Positions 12,901 through 24,494 of a DNA stretch of 48,309 nucleotides are shown here, in pieces. The notes beneath the pieces were generated by a model that was not told where the DNA came from, did not search any database, and saw only the letters and a list, made by a program, of their open reading frames with translations. Numbering within the stretch: the first letter of the stretch is position 1; each line of letters opens with the position of its first letter. The DNA comes from Planoprotostelium fungivorum (Eukaryota > Evosea > Variosea > Cavosteliida > Cavosteliaceae): the NCBI GenBank assembly GCA_003024175.1, contig MDYQ01000206.1, forward strand, positions 1 through 48,309, written 5' to 3'. A program made the position numbers and the translations under genes.

Positions 12901-15900
12901 GCATCAGTTATCTCTGGCTCTTCCTCTCTGGATGAGAGGTGAGCGTACGTGTCCTCCAGGTATCTCTTGACGTCGAAGAGAAAGGGAAAGGCACCAAAAT
13001 TGAACTGGAAGGTGGTGTTGTTTGAACCCGTACTCAAAGCGGGAAACATGCCCTGCTGAGGTAGACTAATCTGTAGGGTGTTAAAGGGAAGGAGAGATGG
13101 AGAGGACATACAGCAGGCATGGGTTGACCGATAAGGATACCATTCAGAGTGAAGAAGATCCGTTGCTTTGTTCGCTCAGTGTAGAACCCGCATCCCACGA
13201 TATCTCCATTGTGTAGATTGTGATTCATGCTGGATGTACTGATGTGCTCGTTGTTGCTCATTGCTGAACAGGCTCCCGTCATGCCTGTACAATAAGAGTC
13301 AATCAGGTATTCAGTCATCATCCGTGTGACTACACACCATAGGTGTTCTTGACTGTTCCAGGGGGAGGAGGGGAGACTCTCTGCTCTATGGGAATGAATC
13401 CCCACCATATGAACGATGGATGATCTCCACTGTGAATGACGTGGACCTCATAGTAGTAATGGCTTACATAGGAACCGAAATTCGTCTTGTCCTTGATGGA
13501 GGGAGTACCGATGGTCTGCTGTACTGTGGGTGTGAAAGGTACGTTTCCCCTAAAGTGACCCCAGTATTCCTTCTCTCTCGATCGTTGTCTATCACAAGTC
13601 AAACCACTCTCCCTTGGTTCCATCCTCACGTGTGGTAATTGACTTCCGATTTGTTGGACAAGTGTTTACTCTGTGATGAATTGTTTCCGTATGCCATGAT
13701 GTGTACGGAGCAAGGGAGGAACTGCTGTGCCAGAATCTTATCTCCAATCACATTGGGTGTTCCTAGGGACTGCTGCATGGTTATCCTCGCTCTCTTCTCG
13801 TTCCTCTCACCTGAGACGGTTGGCCAGGGAAAGTGAGTAGAGTGGGACTATGGGGCACGGCAGAGGAAAAGTCAAAGGGGGGAGGATCGATGAGGGAGAG
13901 GAGATTGGTAGAGGATGAATTGTTGTGATGCAATTCCACCAGTCGCCAGAGGGTTTCGAAGAAGATGCTCAGATTCGAGCCAACCCCTTGATGTCCGTCC
14001 AATCCTTTGATTCCCGTGTGTTCTCTTGGTTTCCGTGCGTATTCCATCAGTATCTTCAGTCCCCCTTGCTTCATGAACATTTCGATCCTCCTCTTCCTCT
14101 CTTCTGTATTCCTTCTCCTGTGCATGATAAGTTATGCCTCGAACAAATCTGTATGAAAGGAAGAGATGTATGCTAGATGAATCACCCATCAGGAGAAGCC
14201 TGTTCAGCATCGATCTCTGAGGGATGGATGTGCAGGATGTGGTACAAGTAGTGAATGATCGTGAGTCTGATCTGAGTGTGGTGCAAGTGTGGAATGGAGA
14301 GGGAGGGATGAGACAGTGTACGCAGCATGAGGAGCATCATCTGATCATCGATAGCCATCAACGAGGGCTCTGCCACGACCTCAGGATAAGCCTTCATCCT
14401 CCCGGTGCTCGTCTCGAACGTCTCTCCTGAATCGAGCAATACCTGGTCAGTTGAGACTCTGTCATGCACCACTCATCCGTCTCACCGTGACATTTCTAGA
14501 GTTGGAAGCGAAGCCCACGATGGAGCCCAGAAGGAGTTGATCGGAGGGCTGGTGGGGCATGTAGACTCGAACTCTCCCTCCTGCTCTCAGTGATGTTTCT
14601 TTGTATCCTCCGATACAAGACAGTCCGCCTATCATTCCGTGCAGGTTCTCCTCTCGGGTCCTCTCGTCTGTCTGTTCCATCTCTCCTTGTCCATTGATGT
14701 CCTCCAGACCCCTTCTCACTTGCTCTCGTATCATTCTCTCGATCCCATCTGCATAGTTGGGGTGTTCACCGATCTTTCTGACGAAAGAGATCATGTCTGC
14801 GATCAACGTGGACGATTGGGCGATGAATCCATTGTCCCCGGAATTCTGTCTCTCTCAGCTTTCGCTCTACTTCTCTCTCACCTTTTCTGCTTCGGGGTCG
14901 ATCAGTAGGACCGACTTTCCTATGATCTTGATGAATGTGATGAAGATCGTTTGGATCTTGTCCATGTCCCGATCTACTTTTCCTTCTGCCTTGTTCGACT
15001 TGTCGATCTTCATGGACGACAACAACCCCTGGATCAACTGCCCACCTTCAGAAGAGATGCACATCGAATGCATCACCTTGACTGCACCCCTCTGTATCCG
15101 TATACTGAAGTGACGTCTCTCTTCTCTCTCAAAGAGGCTGAACAAGAGGGGAAGCAGCTGCCCGTATTGAGAGCAGAAGTCGTAATGACCATTCAGCACA
15201 TCAGGCGCCTTCGATTCTGTGTAGAACAAGATGAGGCACAGCAGATCGTTGCAGTAGTCCTCTGCGTATCTCCTCATAGCCGCTGGTATCGATCCGTACA
15301 ACCTCTGCGACTCTTGGTTGTTTTCCGCACGAATGATCTTGTTTAAACTCTCTCTCATCTCTGCCTCTCCTTCCATCTGACCCTGTCACTCTCCTTCCCT
15401 CTCGTCATCTCACCTTGATGCCCCTCAGATCATTGATGGTGGTCGTCAGTTGATCGCACAGGATCGATTCCAACTGTCTACACAAGTGAAGCAGCGACGG
15501 AGAAGGGTCCTTGTGTCTCTGCTCACTGATGGCTGCAACCAAGATAGAGAGGCTGTAGAATCCTGTTCTCCTCATCTCGTGCACCATTTCGAATTCCCTC
15601 TCTTCTCTCATGGGATTCCACTTGTCCAACATCTCTCTCATGTATTTGCAAATGTCCATGCGGTATAAGTGTTCAATGTCTTCTCTCTGCACGAGTTCAC
15701 AAAGAGACATCGATGAGAGGATATACCTGAGGGGAGAAAGAGATAGAGAGGAGGACGTGTGCCAGGAGAGAAGGTGTGAGGGAATCATCGATTCGCAGAG
15801 AGGCAGAGTAAGAGATGGCCGACTCACACATACGGAAGAAGCTCTCCCTCACTCGCTGCATCAATCGAACTCCACAGCACTGAATGCATCAATACGAGTG

Positions 15901-18900
15901 TGAACAAGGATGTAGCACTCACAGTGATACCCTCGGTGTAGTCTCCTGTGATGAGTGCATCCTTCATGCCTCGGATCATGCTTAACTTGTTCTGTGCGTC
16001 CTTCTCTGTGACGGTACTGCGGCGTATCATCTCTGCCATGAAGGACATGACCCATGTTCTGTACTCTGCTCTCCTCTTGTGTCTCTCCATCACTTCTCTC
16101 ACTTCCTTCACTTCGTAATCCTCGTTGATGAATGCTATTATCCCATTCATCATCTCAGAGTATTTCTCTCCCAATTCTTCAGGACATGCTCTTCTTCTCT
16201 TCCTCTGTCTTTGTTCTCCACTTGCTCAGCTTTCCTCATTCAGTCCAGTGATCCTCTCCGTTCCTCACCTGCTCTCGGATGGACTCTGATCGAGTCAAGA
16301 GATATCTCCTACTATTCGTTTTCTCTTGTTGGTTTCTGACGTAAGATGGCAGATCACTCATGCTCAATGATGTTCCTGATGTGGGATTGATCTTTCTCCT
16401 CTTCGCCTCCTTCATCTCATCCTCTGGTGACTCCACAGCCCTCTTCGGAATCAGAATCCCGCTCATCGATCTGTTTCGTGTGAGGGATCCATTTGATAGC
16501 TCGGCCATACCTAGACAGCGACGATATGTTCGAGGACAGTGCACTGTTTGTCAGTGCTCTCTTGTGAGCTCCACCGCTCAGAGGTGGCAGCGGTATGTCG
16601 AAGAAGTCTCCTCTGATCTTCGTTTCCTCTTTCTCTTCTCTTTTCGTGGGTGTCTCGCACTCCTTCAGAAACTTGACACGGAGCAGCATCTCCTCTGCCA
16701 ACTGGTAGTAGATTTCCTCACTACATTGTGTCAATGTAACTCGTTGTCTCATTTCTCACCTGGTGGCTTCCGGTTTGAGTCTGATCATGACTTGCTGCTT
16801 CTGGGACAAGGTACCGATGAATCTGGCAGATTGCTTCCAAATGTATATCAACACACCTGGTATCTCCTTTTCTCGTTCCTTAGTGTCCCACTGACTGACC
16901 ATCTACGTGTGTCAGCAGACGAGATGATTATGATGTTACCTTCATAGCGAGGTGAGAAGATGCGGTGTAATGCAAGAGGAGAGACAGGATGTGATGGTGG
17001 AGGCGATGAACGTGAGGGATCATGTTGTTCATCCTCAGGGACGGGTGTCGTTGTGCCAGTATCTTCAGAAGTCTGCTCCCCTGAGTCCCTGGGATATCCT
17101 CTGACACCTCTGTATGGAAGAGGTGCAGGGGGTCCAATAGAGTGGAGTCCTCTTGAATGAGTCCACCCCTCAATGTCCCTCTCATCTCTTTCGTGATCTC
17201 TTCATCATACACTCGGTTCATCTCTCCAGCGAAGCACTCGTGTTGGTTAGACTCACGAGATGATGATGCCTTGCACACCTTTCCCATGAAGAGGGTGATC
17301 GATCTCTGTAGATCGGATAGATAAGGTGCAGAATGGTCTGCAGACATGGAATAGACAGGCATGACCTTGAGTCGATAACCCCACAGAGCTCCCATACCCA
17401 CATTCATGGATGTGCACAGCTTGATGTTCACTGACTCTCCTTGAATCACATGTCGCTTGGGAAACTTGTGGCCGTAGTATAGATGGCTCGTAGTCTCTCC
17501 CGCCGTCTTGTATTGGATCTGAGGGGGTGAGAGGGGATGAAATCGATCCACTCACCTGCAGACAATGATCGGAGGAGAGGAGTGAACGAGGATCAAAGGA
17601 TAAGATCAAGCAGGTGGCACCAGTGAACTGAATGAACCTCTCCTTATCCTGCCCCACTCGATACGGGTGTTCCGTCTCGACGACTTCGCAGTCTCTCTTT
17701 CTCATCTTCTCTCCCTTTCTCTTGTCCTTCTTCTCCTCTGTTGATCCGGTCTCTTCTCTCTGTCCCTCCATCCCTCTCGTCTGGATGTCCTGCCGTCTCT
17801 TCATCTTCCTTTCATTTTTCACTCGGTTCTTCATGTTTTGAAAGGTGTCCACTAGATCCAGGAGCTTTTTAAGTGACTCCATCAGGGTCTTTTGTGAATC
17901 GTTGTTCATTCTGTGTACGGATGGCATAGCCAGAAGAGACCACATCAGCGGTGGCAGTAGAGTTCCTATCACGGACCCGCGTAATATCGAGTCGAATAGC
18001 TCATACACGGGTGCCAGGGTGTGTCCTGTCGATTGTCAGGAGATGATGGACCACTGCGAGGAGAGAAGAATTATGGCAGAGGAAAGGATGAGTACCTTGT
18101 ATCTGTACCATTCTCCAGTTTGCACCTCTGAGGAGAGAATCACAGCTGTCGATGATACGTATCGTGTACTCCACCAGCTGAGATGCCACTCTCTCATCTC
18201 TGTATGACCTGCAGCACAGATCCTTCTGAACTTCCTGCATCAACACCGTCAAGGCTGATGATGCCTCCAAGAGAGCGCGGTCTGCCTTGTTTTCCGTTTC
18301 CTTCCCCACGATCTGATCGACGTAAAAGTCCATCATCCCTGTCTCCTCTTCACTCTCTCTCCAACGGTCCATTCTCACCGAACGTTTTGTTGGTCAACAG
18401 CTTCATCATGTGAACCAACTCCACCACTCTCATCGACTCATCTTCCTGATCGATCGATGGCTGACTCTCGTTCCTCCCCACTTCATCTGAAGGGATAAGC
18501 AATGACACGAAGAGGGAGGTACCTGGATAGAAGGGGAGGATCAAGGCAGAGGGATGAGTTCCACCAGAGTATTGAACCAGATCGATGATTCCCCCTCCAA
18601 CGTTGAGGATCTCGTTGATGATGTTCAACTTTGTATCCATCTCTGGATGAAAGAGATCCACATCACGTGCCCAGATATCACATATCGTCTGGTAGATCAG
18701 TGGATAGATCTGTCTCTTGTCATGTTCCTCTCTGTGTATCCACTCACGTTCAAGGAGCTTTTACTCTCTTCGACGCTAAGCTTCTTCATCGTCAACGTCG
18801 AGAGGTTAAATATCGCCAGAAGGGACACTCGTAGAGATTCGATGACAGGGGCTGAATGGAATGAGGTCAAGTGACGATCAGCGACTCACATTCGGGGACA

Positions 18901-21685
18901 AGTCCGGCAGTCGATTTGTCCAAGTTTTTTTCGATGACATAAGAGGTATTGTGATCCAGCAGTTTCAATAAGCTATACAGTTTGTACAATTTGGGATCCC
19001 ATCTCGTGAGTGTTCGATTGTGCGTCGTGTGCTGGTAGTAAGTGGATAGACTCGCGATCATCTGAGAGAGAGACAGGAAGGTGTCGGTACAGATGTCGAT
19101 CGTGTACTCGTTCCTCCATTTCGTCTCCGTTTCCTTCCACGCGATATCCGTTGATGCGTCGATCTGTTCGGTTCAATCGATGAAATGTGTGATGACATAC
19201 CATACTCAGTACCCTCACACACATCCAAGTGAGATGATCCGATGTTTCTTCTATGACCTTCTTACTCTGCTGAGATTCCTCTTGGGTTGGAATTTTAATC
19301 GTCTGTGCGGATAAGCTCTCCATGATGGCCAGAGATGAATAAGCCCCTCCATAGAAATAATGCTTCGGTGCCATCGATTTGTTCTTCCACACTCCAATCT
19401 TCTCTTTTCCCTCGATCCAATTCATCAGGAGATTGTTCTTCACATCGTAGCACACTGGTATCCCCAAATCCGATAATTCTATTTCCCCATCAGTTTCTTT
19501 TCAAGATAAAACAGACATGATAATAGTATAGATGTGAGATGAGGTGTGTAAGTAGAATACCTCCACCAGTGGGGATATAATCACGATTGTGCCTAGCATC
19601 AGAGAGGGAGAAGATTCTGACAAAGAGGGGAGGATCCACTGTCTTTGAGGGCAGAGGAACAGATGCAAAGGGGACAGTGACCACAAACTCGAAGCCATTG
19701 CAATAGCAACATCCCTCTTCAATCACTTCGTGGGGCATCTGGGGTACCATGTTGATCAATTTATCTGTTCCCTCTCAGTTTCAAATCAATCGTTTAACCT
19801 ACCTGTTTGGAAGCGATAACATCGCTGAAATGAAGATGACGAAGGGTCATACTTCTCCAAAATGTACTCGCTGTCCACCATTTCCCCCATGGCCTCTGTA
19901 TGGATTCAGATGAAGATACAATGTCAGACTTACCGGAGCTATTGTCACCAGGAAGAATGAGAGATACGAGATGCGAAGGATAATCGGACATCAGGGGGTG
20001 GTGTGATTGGAGACGGAATAGAATGAACAAATATCTTCCGTCACTGGTGATGTAACTCGCTGTCCTCCCCTCCTCTTTCCCTCCGTAATCCTTCGTGCTG
20101 ATGGTCTCCACCGTTTTCATGTAATCTGTGTCGATGACTTTGATCTTTGTCACCTGGTAGAGATAATACAGGTGGTTCTGTCTTCTCTCAGTCCTTCCTT
20201 TGATGATGACACTCACTTTGACCACGGTCAGTGTCCCTCCGTATTCGTGATCCGATAAGATGTGGCTCCCATATGATTGACCTACGCGATGATGAATCAT
20301 CCCCCCATCACTCTCCATCACCTTGTACAGTGCCCGAACAGCCAGTGCCAAACTTGAAGATGGTATCCTTGACCAACAAGTAGACGTACCGATCATCACA
20401 TCCGATACTGATCCTTCCACGATTGTCTTTGTTGACGACAGACAAGTCCACCGAGAACGTTTCTGATCTTCGTCATTTCTTCATTGACATGGTGACACAC
20501 CTTGCATATAGGAGAGAGTGCCCATGGTATAGTCACTGGGGTATCTCGAAGCGCAGGAAGAGACGAGCTCTCGGATGAATGGATCCAGAATATCTGTGAG
20601 ATGTCTGTGTACATCTGTTGGAAGGTCGAGATCCTCGATCTTCATCAGGGTCTCCAGGAGAGAGAGGATGCATCGCAGTGACTGCGTCATGATGCCTATA
20701 CCAGCCATTCCTTTCAAAGCCCTGATTCTCTCACTCCTTCATCTCTTCATGTTCAACACTCACACGTCGAGTATCTCGTAGTTGATGGGTCTCGTCGATG
20801 GTTCCTCCTTCTGTCTAGAGCATTGCCGAACGATGACATCGTTGAGCCATTTGAGTATGTTCCTGATGATGTCACAGTGATCTTGATTGAACCACATGTT
20901 GGCACTGATCAACTTCTGCTTCCTCCCCTCGTCTGATAAGACCACAGAGAAGACGGAATGCATGATGTCCTTCAACAGGCTGTCGTCTGTCACCATGACA
21001 TTGAGGGAGAGGAGGGGTGATAGAATGCGGGAGTACATGTTCAGAGCGACATCTTGTTCTGTCGCTCTAAATGCGGCAACCAATGTCTGCTTCTCCAACT
21101 ACCAATCTATCAGCATCCCCTAGCGGTTCGTATTACCTTTGCAATTCGGGCCATCTGGTTTTGTGTCTCATGGTAGATCCTTCGGATGACCTTTTCGACT
21201 TCAGTTTCAGGACACATGCGTTGATCTCACCTTCTGTCGATGTGATGTGCGCAATTCGAAGACATAATCACTGTTCCCAACGACCTCAGATTCAATCGTA
21301 GAGGAGGTGATGCGTTGGATCACTCTCGTTTGGGAGGATAATTTGTCTCTCAATTTGTGAAAGAGCTCTTCATTGCTCTGTGGTGCACTTGATGATCTAG
21401 CACACATTAAGAATTTCTCGAACAACAGAAACACCTCAAGTTCCTATGCGAACGATACAAAGTCAAGATGGAGGCCAATGAGCCTTCCGCCCCATCTTCT
21501 CCCAAGTGTGCCAATTCCTCTTCTTCTTCCAATCCATATCCTAGTTTGAGGAGTCGAAACAATTTGTCCTTGAGGAAGCCATCGTTGCAGAGAGATTCGG
21601 GGGGGATCATGAGCCATTGTTGAGTGGGATCAATATTGTCACCATTGTTAACGTCTGCATAGTATTGAGACTGGGACGCCCCCAT
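6925..21685 (-). CDS. giant HECT E3 ubiquitin ligase with SPRY and two ZZ fingers
   Basis: A chain of exons separated by short introns can be followed from 21685 to the stop at 6925 and encodes roughly 4,000 residues. The N-terminus MGASQSQ fits the N-myristoylation pattern (Gly2, Ser6). Along the protein: a beta-sandwich-like module near 17.8-17.2 kb ([22 protein letters not shown]); a SPRY domain at 13.6-12.9 kb ([27 protein letters not shown]); a very acidic Glu/Lys tract at 12.6-12.3 kb; related modules near 11.1-10.8 and 9.85-9.4 kb (ETAHPY..FDRRS); two ZZ zinc fingers at about 9.44-9.34 and 9.2-9.06 kb ([31 protein letters not shown]); and a HECT domain from about 8.2 kb ending in [15 protein letters not shown], whose Cys forms the ubiquitin thioester. 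No RCC1 repeats were seen, so it is not a plain HERC protein; HERC1, HERC2 and HECTD4 share parts. I traced only some exon borders. A split into two genes is possible, but I found no internal break. Confidence 0.85.
10555..10598. repeat. 22-bp tandem duplication in an intron of the HECT gene
   Basis: Two perfect copies of a 22-nt unit (10555-10576 and 10577-10598) are followed by a partial third start. They sit at a place where the minus-strand reading frames of the ligase gene are interrupted, so they probably lie in an intron. This looks like recent replication slippage. Confidence 0.7.
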
Positions 21686-21776
21686 TCAGGGAGGCAAGCT
21701 GATGTGATGGGGTGTGATCTTTTTAATCCTCATTTGTAGATGTCATTTTCGCACTACACACCGCGCATCTCGTGTT

Positions 21777-23321
21777 ATGGTGGTTGCTAGCTTTCTCGTC
21801 ACCTGCGGGCAAGGCTTAGAGAGGATCATTGTAGGAGAAGTGAGATCGATGGGAGAGAAATCCGCTGAGGACAGATCAGATACGAGAGATTCTCACAGGG
21901 CATAGAATCGATGTTCCTGAATGTGAACAATTTAGCACAGGGAAGGTTATCTTTCGTTGTTCCTCAGGTAGATGTCATCATTGTTGCCTCTTTGACAACC
22001 ACAGACAATGAGGCACTGTTGTGGGATTCAGTGTTGTCTATAGAGGGAATAGAACGACTTTTTCGTTTGATATACGGAGGACCCACCCCAAACAACTTTT
22101 ATACAAACCACGACGATGGTTAGTCTGCACTCAATAAGATGGTTAACGAGGCAGTAGAAGAATCATTACGCTTCATTCAAAAATGGTCCATGGAGAAGTT
22201 TAGTGACATCGAAGAGGCATTCGAGAGCTGCCGAAGAGCACTTGCACCTCAGAACTGCCCATCCCCCGTTCGATTCCGCGTCTCATGTAAGCTGTCTGGT
22301 CATCGCATGGAGCGACATTCCCACCAAGTGAGTCGCTTCCTCTTCTGAACTGAAAGGATCAGTCGGTGTCGACGTCCATCGCGAGGGGAGTGACAGAAGC
22401 TTCACAACACAAGTGGAAGTCGAACGTGAAAGAATACGAGATGGAGTTGTATGTCAATCTCACAGACAGATCCACTCTCCTCGCATTTCCCCTTCCGAGG
22501 AGAGACAAGAGTTCCTCTTTCGGAGGACCAGTTGAATCGGACAATCACAACTTTACTCTGAAGGACTATTTCCTGGTGTCCGGTATGAGAAGCAGTCTAG
22601 CCTGGGCCATGGTCAAGTGAGTGTGGAGGTGGTGATGGTGTTGAACGAGACAGGCTCTTGGGTGTGAGGCACACAGAGACAATATGTGATCCCATGTGTG
22701 GGAAGGGAACCCTGCTGATCGAGATGTGCTCGAAATACAAGAGCAACGCTTACATTGGGATCGACGTCAGCCGAGAGCAATTGGAGAAGGCATCGGAGAA
22801 TGTACTGCATCTCACCAAGTACCAAGCACAGGCCAATATATCACTCTTCTATGCAAACTCCACGAGTGAGATGTCATCTACATCGCACGAATGAACACCA
22901 TCAGATCTACCTCTACGGGATGACAGCATCGACGCATTCATCAGCGACATTCCATTCGTGAGTCTACGTGATGGAGGTGAATGATGGACCTCAGGGACAA
23001 CGGTTTGGATCCTATGAGGATTGCAAGCGGATCTATCCCCTGTTACTAGAGGAGATGTTCAGAGTAGGTACAAGCACATGCAAGGCTGTGATATTGACCT
23101 CACAAAATCAATTACTGCGCTGGTTACTGAATCGAAAATACAAAGAGCAGTTATGGAGGATTGCTTCTGACATTCCAGTGCAGTTGGGAACCACAAAGTC
23201 CACCATATTTGTATTGGAAACCATGAAGGGTGAGATATCAACCTCAAAGCAAATGTACAAATACAACGCACAGGAGATCACGTCTATTTTGAAAGAGAAC
23301 ACAAGAAAGGGAAGTTGCTGA
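21777..23321 (+). CDS. THUMPD3: THUMP-domain tRNA guanine-N2 methyltransferase (THUMPD3-like)
   Basis: Eight exons (21777-21839, 21880-21967, 22005-22118, 22155-22327, 22363-22616, 22654-22865, 22905-22957, 22995-23321) give 427 residues with consistent phases. The N-terminus has the THUMP-type start (VTCGQGLERIIVGE, SIEGIERLFRLI) and an RNA-binding THUMP core (FRVSCKLSGHR). The C-terminal Rossmann methyltransferase has the SAM motif DPMCGKGTLLIE, the acidic GIDVSREQLEKA and the catalytic DIPFGQRFGS, which in THUMPD3 replaces the usual NPPY. Human THUMPD3 acts with TRMT112 to form N2-methylguanosine at tRNA positions 6 and 7. AATAAA lies directly at the stop and could be the polyadenylation signal. 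Its 5' end faces that of the HECT gene, about 90 bp away. Confidence 0.92.
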
Positions 23322-23668
23322 AATAAACAGTTCAAGTCGCATGAGTATTGTAAAAAAGTTCTTCTCTCAGCCTTTCTGCGCTGAGTTGCATTGACACGAA
23401 AGTTAACAGACGATGAAGTGTTGTCAAGTGCAATGTATTGAGTCAGTATCGATGCCAGAAGCTGACCGCAGAACACCGGCACAAGGCTTCATGGTGGAGG
23501 CTTGTATGTTGTTCGCTATCACAAACTTCAGTTGAAGACGAGAACGATCATTCTCACCTTCTTATTCATCATGAATTCTTCGTTTTCCTCTGTCTCAATT
23601 GGATGTGTGTTTCCTTCTCTTCTATCTTGTACCTCCTCGTTCATTTCGTTCATTCAATTGCGCTCTCC
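23322..23668. other. intergenic, nothing recognised
   Basis: Apart from the AATAAA right after the THUMPD3 stop I see no gene or structured element. Minus-strand frames here are antisense to the methyltransferase end. Confidence 0.4.
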
Positions 23669-23857
23669 ATGAAATTCCTTTTCACTCTCCAATCTTTTGA
23701 TGACTCTGGTGAGCCACTGATGAGTGATTGATTGTTAGCTTGCGATGTCAGTTATCCCTCTGGTCTGATGGTTGGCAAGCTCATCAAGCTCTTGGAAGAG
23801 AGACTGACCTTCGTCCCTCCTTTGGATCGGACTGTATCAGCAGAGTCACGTACGTGA
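23669..23857 (+). CDS. hypothetical 52-residue protein
   Basis: Two exons (23669-23708 and 23739-23857) join across a 30-nt intron (gtgagc..ttag) in frame. The product has an N-terminal MKFLFTL stretch and a likely amphipathic helix (GKLIKLLEERL). No family recognised. Its stop codon lies in the palindrome TCACGTACGTGA that also holds the stop of the opposing gene. It is short and could be a shadow. Confidence 0.35.
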
Positions 23858-24369
23858 CGATTCAAAATTTATTGAGGAATACAGGAAACGATGCTCTTTT
23901 GCGTCTTTGTCGATTAGACCGACACGAAAAAACGTCCCCCTGCGACTGCCAAAAAGGACAAGGGAATTCAACCAAACTGGGACAGTGGCTGAATGCGCTG
24001 ATATAATCGAACGGAGTTCCACGCCTTACCGAGCAGCTGGTACACTAGGATGATCGATGTAATTACATCGAACGGTGTACCAAATGAGATGGAAAGCGAT
24101 GGATGATTATCTGGTACAAAATCGTCAGCCTCGTGTCGAACACAACCCTCGGAAATGACGGGATAGAAATATTTCGATGTCTGGCGTGGAGCTGTTCTTG
24201 GCGAACGAAAAACACAGTTCTGAGAGTTATAACTCAGATCTCTCATAATATTAACAAGCTGAATAAGTCGTTCACCACCATGTGATAATGGTGAACGACT
24301 CACCACATCCGTGTTCATAAAAATCCAATCCTCTATCATGCGTAATGCGCTCAACATGTTAACCTCCAT
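23846..24369 (-). CDS. hypothetical protein, possibly membrane-associated
   Basis: Three exons (24304-24369, 24030-24258, 23846-23997) with canonical introns (gtgagt..tcag, gtaagg..tcag) give 447 nt and 148 residues without a stop. The middle of the protein carries hydrophobic stretches (PFDVITSIILVYQLL and VPVWLNSLVLFG) that could be membrane helices or a buried core. I do not recognise a family. Intron 1 consists almost entirely of a hairpin (see 24267-24299). It overlaps the plus-strand small gene by 12 bp, stop to stop. Confidence 0.4.
24267..24299. repeat. 11-bp inverted repeat filling an intron
   Basis: Arms 24267-24277 (GTCGTTCACCA) and 24289-24299 (TGGTGAACGAC) are perfect reverse complements with an 11-nt loop. 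The element occupies most of a predicted 45-nt minus-strand intron (24259-24303) just inside its splice sites, so in RNA it would bring the two sites together. Confidence 0.75.
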
Positions 24370-24494
24370 CTACAATCACAGAGAATTTTTTTCGGGCCGC
24401 GCAACCATCAGTCGCGTGCACCAGCCATCGGTTGCGTCATTTGGGTGTATAGGCAACACTAGCTGATCTCTGTCCCTTATTGGATGCTATTCTA

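Noticed and set aside
12027-13109. Acidic Glu/Lys tract as a separate gene or repeat element
   Set aside because: The frame continues from the SPRY end and into further ligase exons, so it is a low-complexity linker of the HECT protein.
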